DNA of 64,000 nucleotides, taken from the NCBI GenBank assembly GCA_029378245.1, contig JARKIF010000002.1, positions 3,782,001-3,846,000 of the forward strand. The letters are read 5' to 3'. Under the pieces are notes generated by a model. The model saw only the letters and a program-made list of their open reading frames with translations, ran no database searches and was not told where the DNA came from. A program made the position numbers and the translations under genes. Shown here piece by piece: positions 12,335 through 21,839 of this stretch (the stretch's first letter is position 1; the number at the start of each line of letters is the position of its first letter). The DNA is from Roridomyces roridus. Lineage: Eukaryota > Basidiomycota > Agaricomycetes > Agaricales > Mycenaceae.

Positions 12335-12852
12335 CCCCCAATGACATTGCCTTAAAAGGCAATTCTGCTCCGTGGCGCCGTCGTAATCGCTACGGTGACA
12401 ATCCCTCCAATTGCTGCTCTAGTTCAGTGGTAGCAATCAAGATTGATAAAATTCCCTGACACCCATCACCCTGTAGATTCAATCCTTTTGGTTGCCATTT
12501 CTTTTTCGTTTTCATTGAAGAACTCAGATCCCACCGTGAATTGGCGGTTAGACGCAGGTTAGGTTAGGTTAGGTTAGGACTGTGTGTGTATTCTATGCCC
12601 CTGTTCCCCCCACGCGGCCTCGGCTGTGAATGAAGAACTCAGAATCCACAGTGAATGGGTGGTTAGGATCAGTATCAGCAGTGAGTGGGCAGTTAGAAAC
12701 AGTGAATTCCTGTCAGGTTAGGTTAGGTGGCTTCAGTTGCAAAAGTTCAGATTAAAAAATGTTGCTGCAGCCAGGGTTGAACACGCAACCTTCTGATTAA
12801 GTAATGAAAAGTCACGTGTTTTTGTCATTGGGGGGGGGGGACAGCAGAGGGG
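12335..12852. mobile_element. ~0.5 kb inserted element with CCCCCAATGACA inverted ends
   Basis: The left end begins CCCCCAATGACA and the right side contains TGTCATTGGGGG followed by a longer G run, a 12 bp inverted match. The element interrupts the SDR relic between GTGTGGTT and TTCTCTGG, which are adjacent in the fuller copy near 17915. The host bases repeated at the two edges are imperfect. No transposase is encoded, so it is non-autonomous. The right edge is uncertain by about 15 bp. Confidence 0.65.
12555..12578. repeat. (GGTTA)4 telomere-like repeat inside the element
   Basis: Four head-to-tail GGTTA units, with a shorter run of two to three units at about 12714-12728. The unit is TTAGG, one G short of the TTAGGG telomere unit usual in filamentous fungi. 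Confidence 0.85.
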
Positions 12853-12985
12853 TTTGTTCTCTGGCTGGGCGGCGAAGCTCTGTGAAAACAATGAGCTTTA
12901 TCAAAGACAGGGAGGAATGAGGTAAGACTGTAGACCCAAAACATCCACGTCGATGGACCCGCCCCGGCCGCCATGAAGACAAGCT

Positions 12986-13618
12986 GGTCGACCCCCCGTG
13001 ATGCTTATGTAATGCCTAACGCCAAAGATCGGCCGTTGATCGGCAGATCACGTGTGGCGTGACTTGACCTCCACCATCGTGTCCGTACTCGACCCGATGC
13101 CTTCAGGAGCCTCAGCCCGCTTTTTGATTCAGCTTAGCATTCTTGCCAGCATTTGCGATTGTCACTTGCGTCGGAGTCCTCTTCATCCAATCTTCATCTC
13201 TATCCGGCTTCTCACAGTCGACGCCCCATAACCTCCGGCTCCTTCGCATAGGATACCTTCGCTCCTCCTCCTCCACGATACATGTCGTATTGCTCTTCTA
13301 GGCAACCTCCCCGCCTTCAAATCGGCCTGCATAGTGCAAACCCACGAGCCTTGGCAGGCCCGTCCTACCTCATACTTAATAGATCTCTTAACGCCGGAAA
13401 TCTACGACGTATCAGGCTGTAGGCGGGGATGAAACCCGGAATCGGCGTTGTATTATCCCTTTCAACGTGTATCAAGCATCTCCTTAACCCAAGCCAACAG
13501 GTTCTCGATTGATGTCCGCGGCCTCTCATGGCCCCGTATCGCCGCTATCTGTACGTATGCACGTCGACGCCGCGTACTTATGCTCGTGGTACCATTCTCA
13601 AAATCCCGCTCACTCAAT
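12986..13618. other. Upstream region of the A-T-TE gene
   Basis: No gene recognised. It is the presumed promoter of the adenylating enzyme that starts at 13619. Confidence 0.4.
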
Positions 13619-16600
13619 ATGCCATTCACCACCATACACGGTCTTCGTTCATCTTCATTTGCATCCCCTCCCCTCGATAGCTCCCTTCTGCTGCCAGAGA
13701 TCTTCGAGTTCCACGCGAAGCACAGTCCAGACCACCCTCTCTTTGTATACTCGGAGGACAACGCGCTCAAGACCCTGACATGGTCGCAGGCGGTCCAATG
13801 TTTCCACAGAGCCGCACACATCGGTCGGGCCCACATACAGACGCATGGTACTGCTAAGGTGATTGCCATCCTGGCCGTTGCCGGTGCGTATCTACTATGT
13901 TCATGATTCGAATTATGAATTTGACACACCGTACAGACCAGATAAGCTTCCTCTCACTCGTCGCGGGCCTCATGTTTGCTGGATACGTTCCATTCACCAT
14001 ATCTCCGCGCAACTCTGAGGCAGCTGTCGCCCACCTTCTCGAATCAACTCATTGCAGGCACATATTCGTCACCTCTGATCCGTCCATGCAGAAACTCGCG
14101 GTGGCCGCTCGAGCGAGAGTGGCGGCGGAGGGTCGAGAATTGGATATCCTCCCTTTCCCGACGTTTCAGGAAGTTTTCCAACCGAGCAAAGGGCTGGACT
14201 CTAAATTCCCTGCCATGCCTGCCGCGCTTGAGGACACCGCGGTTATCATGCATTCCTCAGGTAAAACCAATCCATCTGTCACTCGATCTAACCAATTCAT
14301 ATCCAGGGTCAACCGCGTTTCCCAAGGTAGTCCGTGTGCCGCACCGCGGGCTGCTAGAGGCTGGATTGACTCCATGTGCGTCGCGGATTCATTACTACCA
14401 ATCTATGGAATGACTGACATTTTCTGTAGACTACGGCGAGGTGGACTTTTGCGGCCAAGTGATGTCGGTAAGTATCAAATATTGGGTCTCTGGTATGTCT
14501 AAACCCATATTCCGTTCGTGCTCATCGATCTTCGACCCGAATTCGCCTCATACAAGCTCCTCAGATATGCTAGGACTCGTGCAACTTGCATACGCGGTGC
14601 GGTTTTATCGTTTCTACACGAGAAGCACTGATCACATGATGCAGGCATTTACCGGCATGAGCATCGCAGCCTTCTCCCCTGCTGCTCCGCCCGTAGTCCT
14701 GAGCCCGGATAAAGTGTTCGAAGAAGCGATCGCGACCAAGTCTACATTAATGGTCTGCCCTCCAAGCTTCCTTGAGGTAACTTGAAGGGCATGTTCCCGA
14801 ACTCGATTTGAGCTCAATATTGGAGCAGATTTGGGCCAAAGATCCAACTAGGGTCTTTGCACTGAAAACCTTTGTATCCGTTGTAAATATCGAGTCTGCT
14901 TTGCTTCTTTTCACCAGGCTAAAGTTGACTGTTGCAGATCTTTGGCGGTGGACCGCTGCAGCGTAGGTCCACTTTCTTCGACACATAACGACTGCTCATT
15001 CTTTGCATTAGCTAGCGTGGGGGACTCGCTTTCCAGAAGTGGAGTTCGCATTGTGCATTCGTACGGATTGTAAGTTGGGGCTGGACATTTCTGTTTCGTT
15101 GACACTGAGGAAATACAGGACTGAAGCGAATTGGCTTTCAATGCTCGCGCCGAGTATGTTCACAGCTCCTCTTCTCCCATTCTCGGTTCATTGATGTGCA
15201 TGCGAAGAATCAATTCCTCGTGAAGGATGGGAATATTTCCGGGTCGGTCCTCCTCAAACTGTGCGATCGTGGATCTAATGTTCGAATAAAGGTGTCTCCG
15301 CACACCGACCCTGTGCTTTTCCCTCTTGAAGACGATCCCAACGTTTTCCGTGTTTATTTCAAGGTGGGTCGCTGCGTCTAAATCCCTCGTTGGATTTGAC
15401 AGAGTTTTCCGCAGAAATGCGCCACCCATACACCAGCGGTTCTTGATAGCATCATTGATGGGACGCCGGCATTGAACACCAATGATCTTGTCCAGTGTCA
15501 TCCTGATAACCCCAAACTTTGGAAGATCTTCGGTCGGCAAGGTGAGTGTCTGCATAGTTCAACTGATTCGCTCGGTGATTAAATCCCGAATTACAGACGA
15601 CCAAATCATGCATTCTAACGGCGAGAAGGTGAGCACTGTGCAATCATTAATCAGAACTATCGATGTTAACCGCCGCGCTCAGACGAATCCTGTTCCCATC
15701 GGTATGTTGCCGAGGTTCACGTTGTTGAAAATCCACTGAACAGGAACTCAGAGAAAATCCTCCACGAGGATCCGGAAATTGTCTTTGCAGTCATGTTCGG
15801 GCGAGGCCAGTTCAACGCCGGCGTGCTCGTCTTTCCTACGGAGGCGTTTGATCCGGCAGATGAAGAACGGGTCGTTGAGTTTCGAGAGAAGATTTGGTGA
15901 GCCGGCCTCAAGTTGTGTACAATACATGTTCTGACACCACTCTTCGCATTAAAAGGCCAACAGTGGAACGGACGAACAAGATAGCCCCCACTCACTCTCG
16001 CATTTTTAAAGAGGTATGCGCTTCTGTAAGCGCAAAGAATCACACTGATTGCCATGTAGATGATCCTCGTCGCTAAACCTTCGATGCCGGTGGAACTCAG
16101 CGCAAAGGGAACTCCTCGTCGGCAGGCCATCATCGAAGCTTACTCGGAGGAAATAAGCGACTTGTATTCGGGCGTGGAAGGCTCGCAGAAACACACTCGA
16201 GTTCCACCCCCAGCTGTATTCAACCCCGCGTCTTGCCTCGAATTTGTCAGGAAGGTCGTTGTCGAAATCATGGCGGACTTACCAGGAGACGACGATGACC
16301 TTTTCCGGCATGGGTGTGACAGGCATGCACTTTTCTTCCGTCAGACGAAACACGCTAACCTTCGACAGTCTGCAAGCGACGTGGATACGCAATTCAATCG
16401 TTTATGCCTCCATGAACTCCCACCAAATCGACTACAATATGATACCGAAAAATTTCGTGTATTCCTATCCCACCCTCCGCCAACTCGCAGAACTGCTTGC
16501 CAAGTTTGCGGATGGCATAACCCCAACCTACGAGGACTTTGTCAGCATGGACACACTCCCAGTGATGGCACACAACATGGCAGAGTCCATCGTTGAGATA

Positions 16601-17401
16601 ATTGGCGGTACCGGGAATCCTATCATTGTCCTCCCCGGCGGCGCAGGCAGCATCGAGCGCTTCTTCTCCTTGAGGCGCCACTGTAAAGGGCCTGTCTGGG
16701 CGCTCCGGATCACCGAATCGACTCCCACCGAGTCGCTCCGTGCGATGGTTGAGTACTGGAAAGATGCGATTGTGGAGAAGAAGCCCCACGGACCCTATCG
16801 TCTGGCCGCATATTCGGCGTCCTCCCTCAACGCTGTATTATTGGCCAAAATGTTCGAAGATGCAGGGGAGGAGGTGTCGCGCCTGGTCTTCATCGACCAC
16901 TCACCTACGCTCTACATGAGCGAAGGCTCCGAAGCCCTCGTGCGCGAAAGTACATTGGCCGAATACTGCAAACTTGGTCTCACCTGCAGAACCAACATGT
17001 TTCGCAAGGATCCCTCCATCGGCATTCAAGCGCTTTCCAACTGCGTCGCAGCAGTCGCCGAATCGCCCGACGCACCGGCCAGCAACCGTCAACACGTCAA
17101 GATCCTCCGCATTGTCATGAAAAGCTTCCTCGGCTTCCTTCATGAATTTTATCCAGCCAACGACACGCGATCCTACCAGACTTTCATTGGGCCATTCTCT
17201 GTATGGCTAGCCACTATCAAAGCACCAGTGGATATTTTGGTCGCGGAACTTGGGATTGTCAATTTCCACCCGGGTGGGGCTTTGCCTGACCTCGGAGCGA
17301 GTCGATGGGGAAAGCCGGTGACAGTCCACTACTTCACTGGAGAAGGACATCTCTCAATTTTGGACAATCCTCGCTTGGCGGAGATTTTGGACAGTGCTTG
17401 A
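13619..17401 (+). CDS. NRPS-like adenylation-carrier-thioesterase (A-T-TE) enzyme
   Basis: Single-module enzyme: an adenylate-forming domain, a phosphopantetheine carrier and a C-terminal thioesterase, about 1000 residues over some 15 exons. The A domain shows GYVPFTISPRNS, the P-loop MHSSGSTAFPK (rebuilt across an intron at about 14262-14307), PPSFLE, IFGGGPLQ, HSYGLTEAN and GWEYFRVSPHTDP. A C-terminal subdomain follows (EKILHEDPEIVFAVMFGRGQFN). The carrier site is HGCDSLQATW, whose serine codon is split by a GC-AG intron at 16323-16368. The thioesterase shows VLPGGAGSIE, the nucleophile region YRLAAYSASS (degenerate GxSxG) and GEGHLSIL with the likely His. One oddity: a GTAAGT donor at 14464 has no acceptor before the next required residues, so about 27 bases appear retained in frame. 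The product would be a small acid-derived thioester released or condensed by TE. Exact substrate unknown. Confidence 0.85.
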
Positions 17402-17594
17402 AATCACCCGTTCTGGCTCGTGTATTTTAAAGTCTTGGTATTTCCTCCGATTGCTGACGTCGACATGTACAGGCTGATGTGGACTTCGTGTAACCGTACG
17501 AGCATTGATGTCCCAACTATAATACTCAACTTGAAGTGCAATGTCTTTCGTGCGACCATTTGATCTGCTGGATGGAGATGCCATCATATATTCT
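17402..17594. other. Short intergenic between convergent genes
   Basis: Separates the stop codons of the A-T-TE gene and the SDR copy; nothing seen. Confidence 0.4.
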
Positions 17595-18619
17595 TCACGA
17601 ATCCGTGGTCACCCCACGCACAATCCCTTCGCTATGCACCCAAAGCGCCTCCCTGGCCTTCGTCCAGCCCTCGTCATCCGCACCAAAAACCCCAATATCC
17701 TCTCCGTCGCCACCAAATCGCGAAAATCCAGCCGGAGCCTTCAACAGCCCATACAACTGCCACTCGCCACACTCTCCTATACTCATTGCGCGCAGAATGA
17801 GGGTGGGGAATATGATGTATCGGATGGGGTACAGCATACGGACGAGTCGCGAAGGGGAGGCGCGGAGCAGGGGCGTGTCAACTGTTCCGGGGAATGTGTG
17901 CGTGAAGGTGATGGTGTGGTTCTCTGGCTGGGCGGCGAAGCTCTGTGCAAACCCAACGATGAGCTTGATCGAGGCGAGGAAGGAAGAAAAGACGCACCTC
18001 CGCCATAGCATCTTGATAGCTCGCCAGCTGCTGGACAAGACTACGCATATTGCGCAGCCCACCGGCTATCGTCTTCTGTAGCCCTAAATCACCCACGTCG
18101 ATGGACCCGCCTCGTCCGGCTGTGTGGATCGCTGCGACGCGAGAATCCTGTCCAGCATCTCGTGCCGCACGAAGGCAGGGAAGAAGCTCGTCGATGAATG
18201 CCCACTTGGAATAATAGAGCAACGTCATCTGTGCGTCGACACCTTCCGTCGTCACCTCCAAACCGGCGAGGGAGATCGCTCCAGTAGACATCACAAGAAG
18301 ATTGACCCGTTCAAATCGAGTGCGGAGGGCGGCACAGGTGCGTTGGACGTTGGCGAGGAGAGTGAGGTCGCACTGGACGAATTCGCGCGTGTATTCGGGG
18401 CCAGCTGTCGTTGTGAGGCGGGAGAGAACGGCAGAGGCGGCTGATGCATTACGGCCGACCAGGATTATGTGCGCTGCGCCGTTGGTGTGGCGGGCAAAGG
18501 CTTCAGCGAAGCCTGCACCGATGCCAGGGCCCAGATGTCCCGCCGACGAAGATGCCGACGGGAATGTACGCGGGCTTCCATGCAGCGTTAGAGGTGCGGG
18601 CGGAGGCTAGTGAGGGCAT
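17595..18619 (-). pseudogene. Short-chain dehydrogenase, fullest copy of the relic family, 7 bp frameshift
   Basis: The ATG at 18617-18619 gives MPSLASARTSNAAWKPAYIP then VGIFVGGTSG, the start of an SDR cofactor fold. The expected next residues GIGAGFAEAFARH follow in another frame because of about seven extra bases near 18523-18533. After that the frame is open: IILVGRN, EFVQCDLTLLANV, NLLVMSTGA, then the long exon ending QDAMAE, an intron (about 17970-18003), and LIVGFAQSFAAQPENHTITF with HTFPGTVDTPLLR, to the stop at 17595. There is no clear YxxxK catalytic pair, only YYSKW, which may be it (Y-Y-S-K). About 300 residues. Convergent with the A-T-TE gene. If the 7 bp are removed by splicing or strain variation it could still be functional; I score it as damaged. 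Confidence 0.72.
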
Positions 18620-18651
18620 CTAGTGTGGGGGAGAGTCAGCGGACGACCAGG

Positions 18652-18660
18652 GGTTAAATA
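18652..18660 (-). promoter_or_regulatory. TATA-like box of the SDR gene
   Basis: On the minus strand the bases read GTATTTAACC about 35 bp before the ATG at 18619. The same sequence, reading GGTTAAATACTCCCTGG on the plus strand, is kept in the relic copy near 1082, so the promoter was duplicated with the gene. Confidence 0.5.
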
Positions 18661-18907
18661 CTCCCTGGACTCAATTCATTCGGTCATCGACGTTGCGGCT
18701 AAGCGGCTAACGCCGGATATGGAAAGATGGCAAGCATGTGTAAGCTGATGGCGGAGTTTCAAGATATAAACGGTTCGAAACTTGTCAAGTCAACTTAACT
18801 TGAGTAATAGCTGTTAACACCACCCAAACATGCCGCAAAAAGGCGGTCGACGCGAACTTCAGAGTGCACTCCGAAGAAAAAATTAACCCACGGTCCAGCA
18901 CCCAAAT

Positions 18908-18980
18908 GCCGCGGGTTGAATCGAACCCAGCCCGTGACCTATACGTGACCACGAGTGTCGACTGCTGCTGTACCCGTGGC
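18908..18980 (-). repeat. tRNA-like module, type I
   Basis: 73 nt. Ends GCCACGG and CCGCGGC can pair with one mismatch, and the T-arm reads GGGTTCGATTCAACCC. It shares GTACAGCAGCAGTC with the module at 19687. A proper anticodon stem is not evident. Confidence 0.45.
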
Positions 18981-19252
18981 AAGCACATACTTATCTTCAA
19001 CCAGCCCCCGGGACCCGTGCTCAGCTTGCATCCTCCCAAGAATTGTCAAACCCAGTCCGCGGCCAAGTCACTTTCAAAGATAGCGCCGTTCATAGAAGAA
19101 TCAACGAGAACAAAAAAAGGGGAAGGAAACTCCTTCGGTCATCTATCCGTCGACGAGGAATCGGTCAAGCCGTTCTTTCTGCCAGGGGGCGCCGGCACCT
19201 TTGTTCACAGCAAGAACAAAAAAAAGAAGGATTTTTCCGCAATTACCACCAA

Positions 19253-19340
19253 TCCGTCGACGAGGAATCGAACCCCGAACTCGTTATATCACCCTGCCCG
19301 GCGATCCAAGACTGACGCGTGTTCCGTGCACCACCGACGG
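19253..19340 (-). repeat. tRNA-like module, type II copy 1
   Basis: 88 nt from CCGTCGG to TCGACGGA. T-arm CGGGGTTCGATTCCTCG. D-arm-like GTGCACGGAACAC is the best of the set. The anticodon region holds CAGTCTTGGATC. Confidence 0.5.
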
Positions 19341-19512
19341 CTCTATGTGGCCTTCCAAGTATGTCTCTCCTCTCTCCAAGTATGGCGCGACCTCCACCCA
19401 GTCCTCCCCATACGGTGGATCAATCAAACAAGAGCTCCAGGAAATGTTGATGTTCACGGAGGATGCAACAAGAACCTGCAAAGAATGGAGAAAAAGTATC
19501 GTTCACCAACTA

Positions 19513-19610
19513 TCCGTCGATGGGGGATCGAACCCCGAGCTCCATCTCAGTCAATTACAACATCCGAGATTGTGACGCGTGTGAGCCTGTACAGTCTACA
19601 GCACCGACGG
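19513..19610 (-). repeat. tRNA-like module, type II copy 2
   Basis: 98 nt with ends CCGTCGG and TCGACGGA and T-arm CGGGGTTCGATCCCCC. The D-arm region is diverged. Confidence 0.45.
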
Positions 19611-19686
19611 TACTATGCAATCTGAACCCGAAGTAATATCTGTCCTCTCTCCAAATACAAAAAGATCAACCATTCCATACCCAAAG

Positions 19687-19767
19687 GCCCGCGGATGGAG
19701 TCGAACCGAACTTGTTGCCTAGAGGTTAGACATGACTCCGAGTGCGGACTGCTGCTGTACGCCCGGC
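19687..19767 (-). repeat. tRNA-like module, type I copy 2
   Basis: Perfect box B GGTTCGACTCC and the type I phrase GTACAGCAGCAGTC. Terminal pairing is poor. Confidence 0.4.
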
Positions 19768-19936
19768 AAAGAGCTTTGCTTCGGGCGACTCAATCCTCAA
19801 CAATTCTCAATCCCAATCCGGGGTCAAGTCATTCTTTCTGCCGGAGAGCTCCCTGACGACACTTTTGTTCATCTCATAAAAGATCCAGCAAGAACAAGAA
19901 ATGAAGGAAAAATCATTATTTTTCACCACACACCGA

Positions 19937-20034
19937 TCCGTCGACGAAAAATCGAACCTCGAACTCGTTATGTCAGCTTGCGTTCGATGCCGCCAATCTA
20001 AGACTGTGACGCGTGTTCTGTACACCACCGACGG
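19937..20034 (-). repeat. tRNA-like module, type II copy 3
   Basis: 98 nt with ends CCGTCGG and TCGACGGA. The T stem is damaged (GAGGTTCGATTTTTC). Keeps GTGTACAGAACACG and GTCACAGTCTTAG. Confidence 0.45.
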
Positions 20035-20242
20035 TTCCATGTGGCCTCCCAAGTGTGTCTCTCCTCTCTCCAAATATAGGGCGGCCTCCACCCAATCCTC
20101 CCACCAGATAAATCAATCAAATGCCTGGATTACACGCCCCAGATGAATCAAGAGAGGGGAAATATCGATGTTCACGGAGGATGCAACAAGAACCAACCAA
20201 GAACTGCAAAGAGTGGAGAAAAAGTATCGCCAGCCACCCCAT

Positions 20243-20333
20243 CCGTCGACGGGGAATCGAACCCCGAGCTCGTCATCTCAGACAATACAACTGGCACCAA
20301 GACTGTGACACGTGTTCTGTACACCACCGACGG
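20243..20333 (-). repeat. tRNA-like module, type II copy 4
   Basis: 91 nt with ends CCGTCGG and TCGACGGA, perfect T stem CGGGG/CCCCG and D stem GTGT/ACAC. A 5 bp stem TGTCA/TGACG would enclose a ~30 nt anticodon loop plus possible intron. It is the most tRNA-like copy, but position 33 is not T. Confidence 0.5.
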
Positions 20334-20558
20334 TACTATGCCATCTGAACACGAAGTAATACCTCACCTCTCTCCAAATAGTAGTTGAAATACAGTCGTG
20401 TGCGTGGTTTTGAGGAGGAGATCGCGGCTACGAATATTCCGAGGTCAAAAAACGAACATTCTGAAATCTACACTGTGTTTCCAAATGCGTTGCGAAATTC
20501 TAACTGTACAGTTCTATGCGTGTGTCCTCATCATATCCTCCCGACCCCTGACCACCGT

Positions 20559-21030
20559 TTATTTCTTAACAACAGCGCTGACGGTGAACAGGAAACCGTC
20601 GCTGCCCTGGGACTTGGAGCTCGCGAGGAGCTGTTGGATGGAGGCGTCAGCGGCAAAGCCAAGGAGCGCATCCGCGCTCTACGAGATCAATACAATCAGA
20701 TGGTTGGAAATAAAGCAAGCGGGCATCACGTACGGCAAACTCGGCCTCGATGACAATGGTGTTGGGAGCCGGGGGAAGAGCGGCGGCGTGCTTGACCTCG
20801 ACACCTCCGAGCTTGGCCGCGAGCTCGTCGCTGGGGATGAGCTGGGTCATTTGTTAATGCGGATGTTCAGAAATTGGCAACGGAGGGAGGCTCACGAGAG
20901 TGTATTTAGCGATGGCCGAAGCGGCGGGGAGAGCGAGGAGGGTGTCGGCGAGGCCCTGGACGGTGGCGGACCAGTCGGCAGGGGAGACACCGGCGGGGGC
21001 AGTGGCGATTCCAACAGCGCGGACAGACAT
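20559..21030 (-). CDS. Small intact protein, ~119 residues, three exons
   Basis: The ATG at 21028-21030 opens MSVRAVGIATAPAGVSPADW and runs to AIAKYTL. A GTGAGC...CAG intron of about 55 bp leads to LIPSDELAAKLGGVEVKHAA and VIEAEFA. A second intron (GTACGT...TAG) leads to SADALLGFAADASIQQLLAS and ends FLFTVSAVVKK at 20559. The pattern of short strands and helices at this size suggests a ferredoxin-like or dimeric alpha-beta barrel protein, but no known family is certain. Splice sites are canonical and there is no stop in frame, so the gene looks real. It lies just downstream, on the minus strand, of a TATTTAAA box. Function unknown. Confidence 0.75.
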
Positions 21031-21111
21031 TATTGGTGAGAAAGTGGTGGTAAAGAGGTGGTTTGGGAGAGAGTTGAGAGGCGGATGATGAGAATTGTGG
21101 CTCGAACGGTG

Positions 21112-21121
21112 GGGTTTAAAT
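21112..21121 (-). promoter_or_regulatory. TATA-like box of the small gene
   Basis: Minus strand reads AGTATTTAAACC about 85 bp before the ATG at 21030. A longer leader would be implied. Confidence 0.45.
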
Positions 21122-21839
21122 ACTGTTCAGAGAGGACCTTCCGAATACAGCCCGCTGGAGGATTGCGTCACGTTTGCGTTGTCGGCGATCCCGATGGTTG
21201 TAATTGAACCGTGATTGCATCAACTGTGTTGCAATGTCACCTTGTGGGTCCGTGCTTCTGTTGCACTGCTTCGATGCTTCGACAGCGGCCGTACCCAGTT
21301 CTTGTCAATTTCCGTCCGAGTTCGCGATGCTTGCGTGATGCGAGGACAGTAAGGCGGGCCGGCGGCCCTCCCCTGGGAATTTGAAAGGCCTAGGTCCATA
21401 AGTTCGGCCACGTCCAAGGTTTCCGACTCCGCTGCCGAACGTGTAGGCAAGACGTGTCCGATCACGTCTGTCGAGTGTACGACACTATGCCGTGCCCTAC
21501 CTAGGACTCAAGAAGTTCGAATCCTCCTGATGCCAATGCGCCAGCGACTTCTTTTTATATTCTGCTCTTCAAGTTTGCAATTGGTCAGCTTCAATGTTAC
21601 TGCCCTCTTCGAATATGTCGGTCCGTCCCCTTCTCAGTGCACATCGGATGGACTCTCACCTAATACGGCATAATCTGAACATACGGCCGATTGCCGCCCG
21701 ATCAATTTGTCGACGATTGCCACTGATCGATCGGAGGATGATTTGGAGCCTGATCAATGATCACATAAGCTCACCTGACTCGAGCCCCTCGAGGCTCACT
21801 GAAAAAAAAAAACGCCACTGTGACTTGGCCACGCCGCCC
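21122..21839. other. Intergenic, divergent promoters
   Basis: Lies between the small minus-strand gene and the AAA ATPase gene. A box-B-like phrase AGTTCGAATCC occurs near 21515 without a matching acceptor stem. The ATPase frame is open back to 21594 but its residues are not family-like. Confidence 0.4.

Larger units (their letters stand above)
12115..12985 (-). pseudogene. Second relic of the 18 kb SDR gene, split by an inserted element
   Basis: From about 12121 to 12260 the bases match the 3' end of the SDR copy at 17585-17740 (TATTCTTCACGAATCCGTGG, CAATCCCTTCGCTATGCACC, CCCCAATATCCTCTCCGTCG). Similarity resumes at GTGTGCGTGAAGGTGATGG (about 12310). After the insertion at 12335-12852 it continues with TTCTCTGGCTGGGCGGCGAA and ATCCACGTCGATGGACCCGC up to about 12970. 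Several internal segments are missing and the frame is lost. The gene is dead, and the flanks around the insertion mark where the element entered. Confidence 0.8.
18850..20384 (-). repeat. Cluster of six tRNA-like modules
   Basis: Six stretches on the minus strand carry a tRNA T-arm/box B such as GGTTCGATTCC. Four of them also share the 5' strand CCGTCGG, able to pair with a 3' strand TCGACGG at a distance of 88-98 nt. Between modules, shared filler recurs, for example AAGAACNTGCAAAGAATGGAG and TCTCTCCTCTCTCCAAAT. Box A is weak and no canonical anticodon loop with T33 can be drawn. The cluster looks like a tRNA-derived repeat family (SINE-like) or decayed intron-bearing tRNA genes. No protein is encoded. 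Confidence 0.6.

Noticed and set aside
12555..12578. Chromosome end or interstitial telomere
   Set aside because: Only four TTAGG units, inside a small element, with ordinary genes on both sides.
16060..16596. 178-codon plus frame over the carrier domain
   Set aside because: Its first part is the true exon, but it runs through the GC-AG intron and then out of frame with the thioesterase.
18850..20384. Functional tRNA genes
   Set aside because: No module gives a canonical anticodon loop with T33, and box A is weak in most. Listed as tRNA-like repeats instead.
20398..21039. 213-codon open frame on the plus strand
   Set aside because: It is the shadow of the spliced minus-strand gene at 20559-21030, whose codons and splice sites are much more protein-like.
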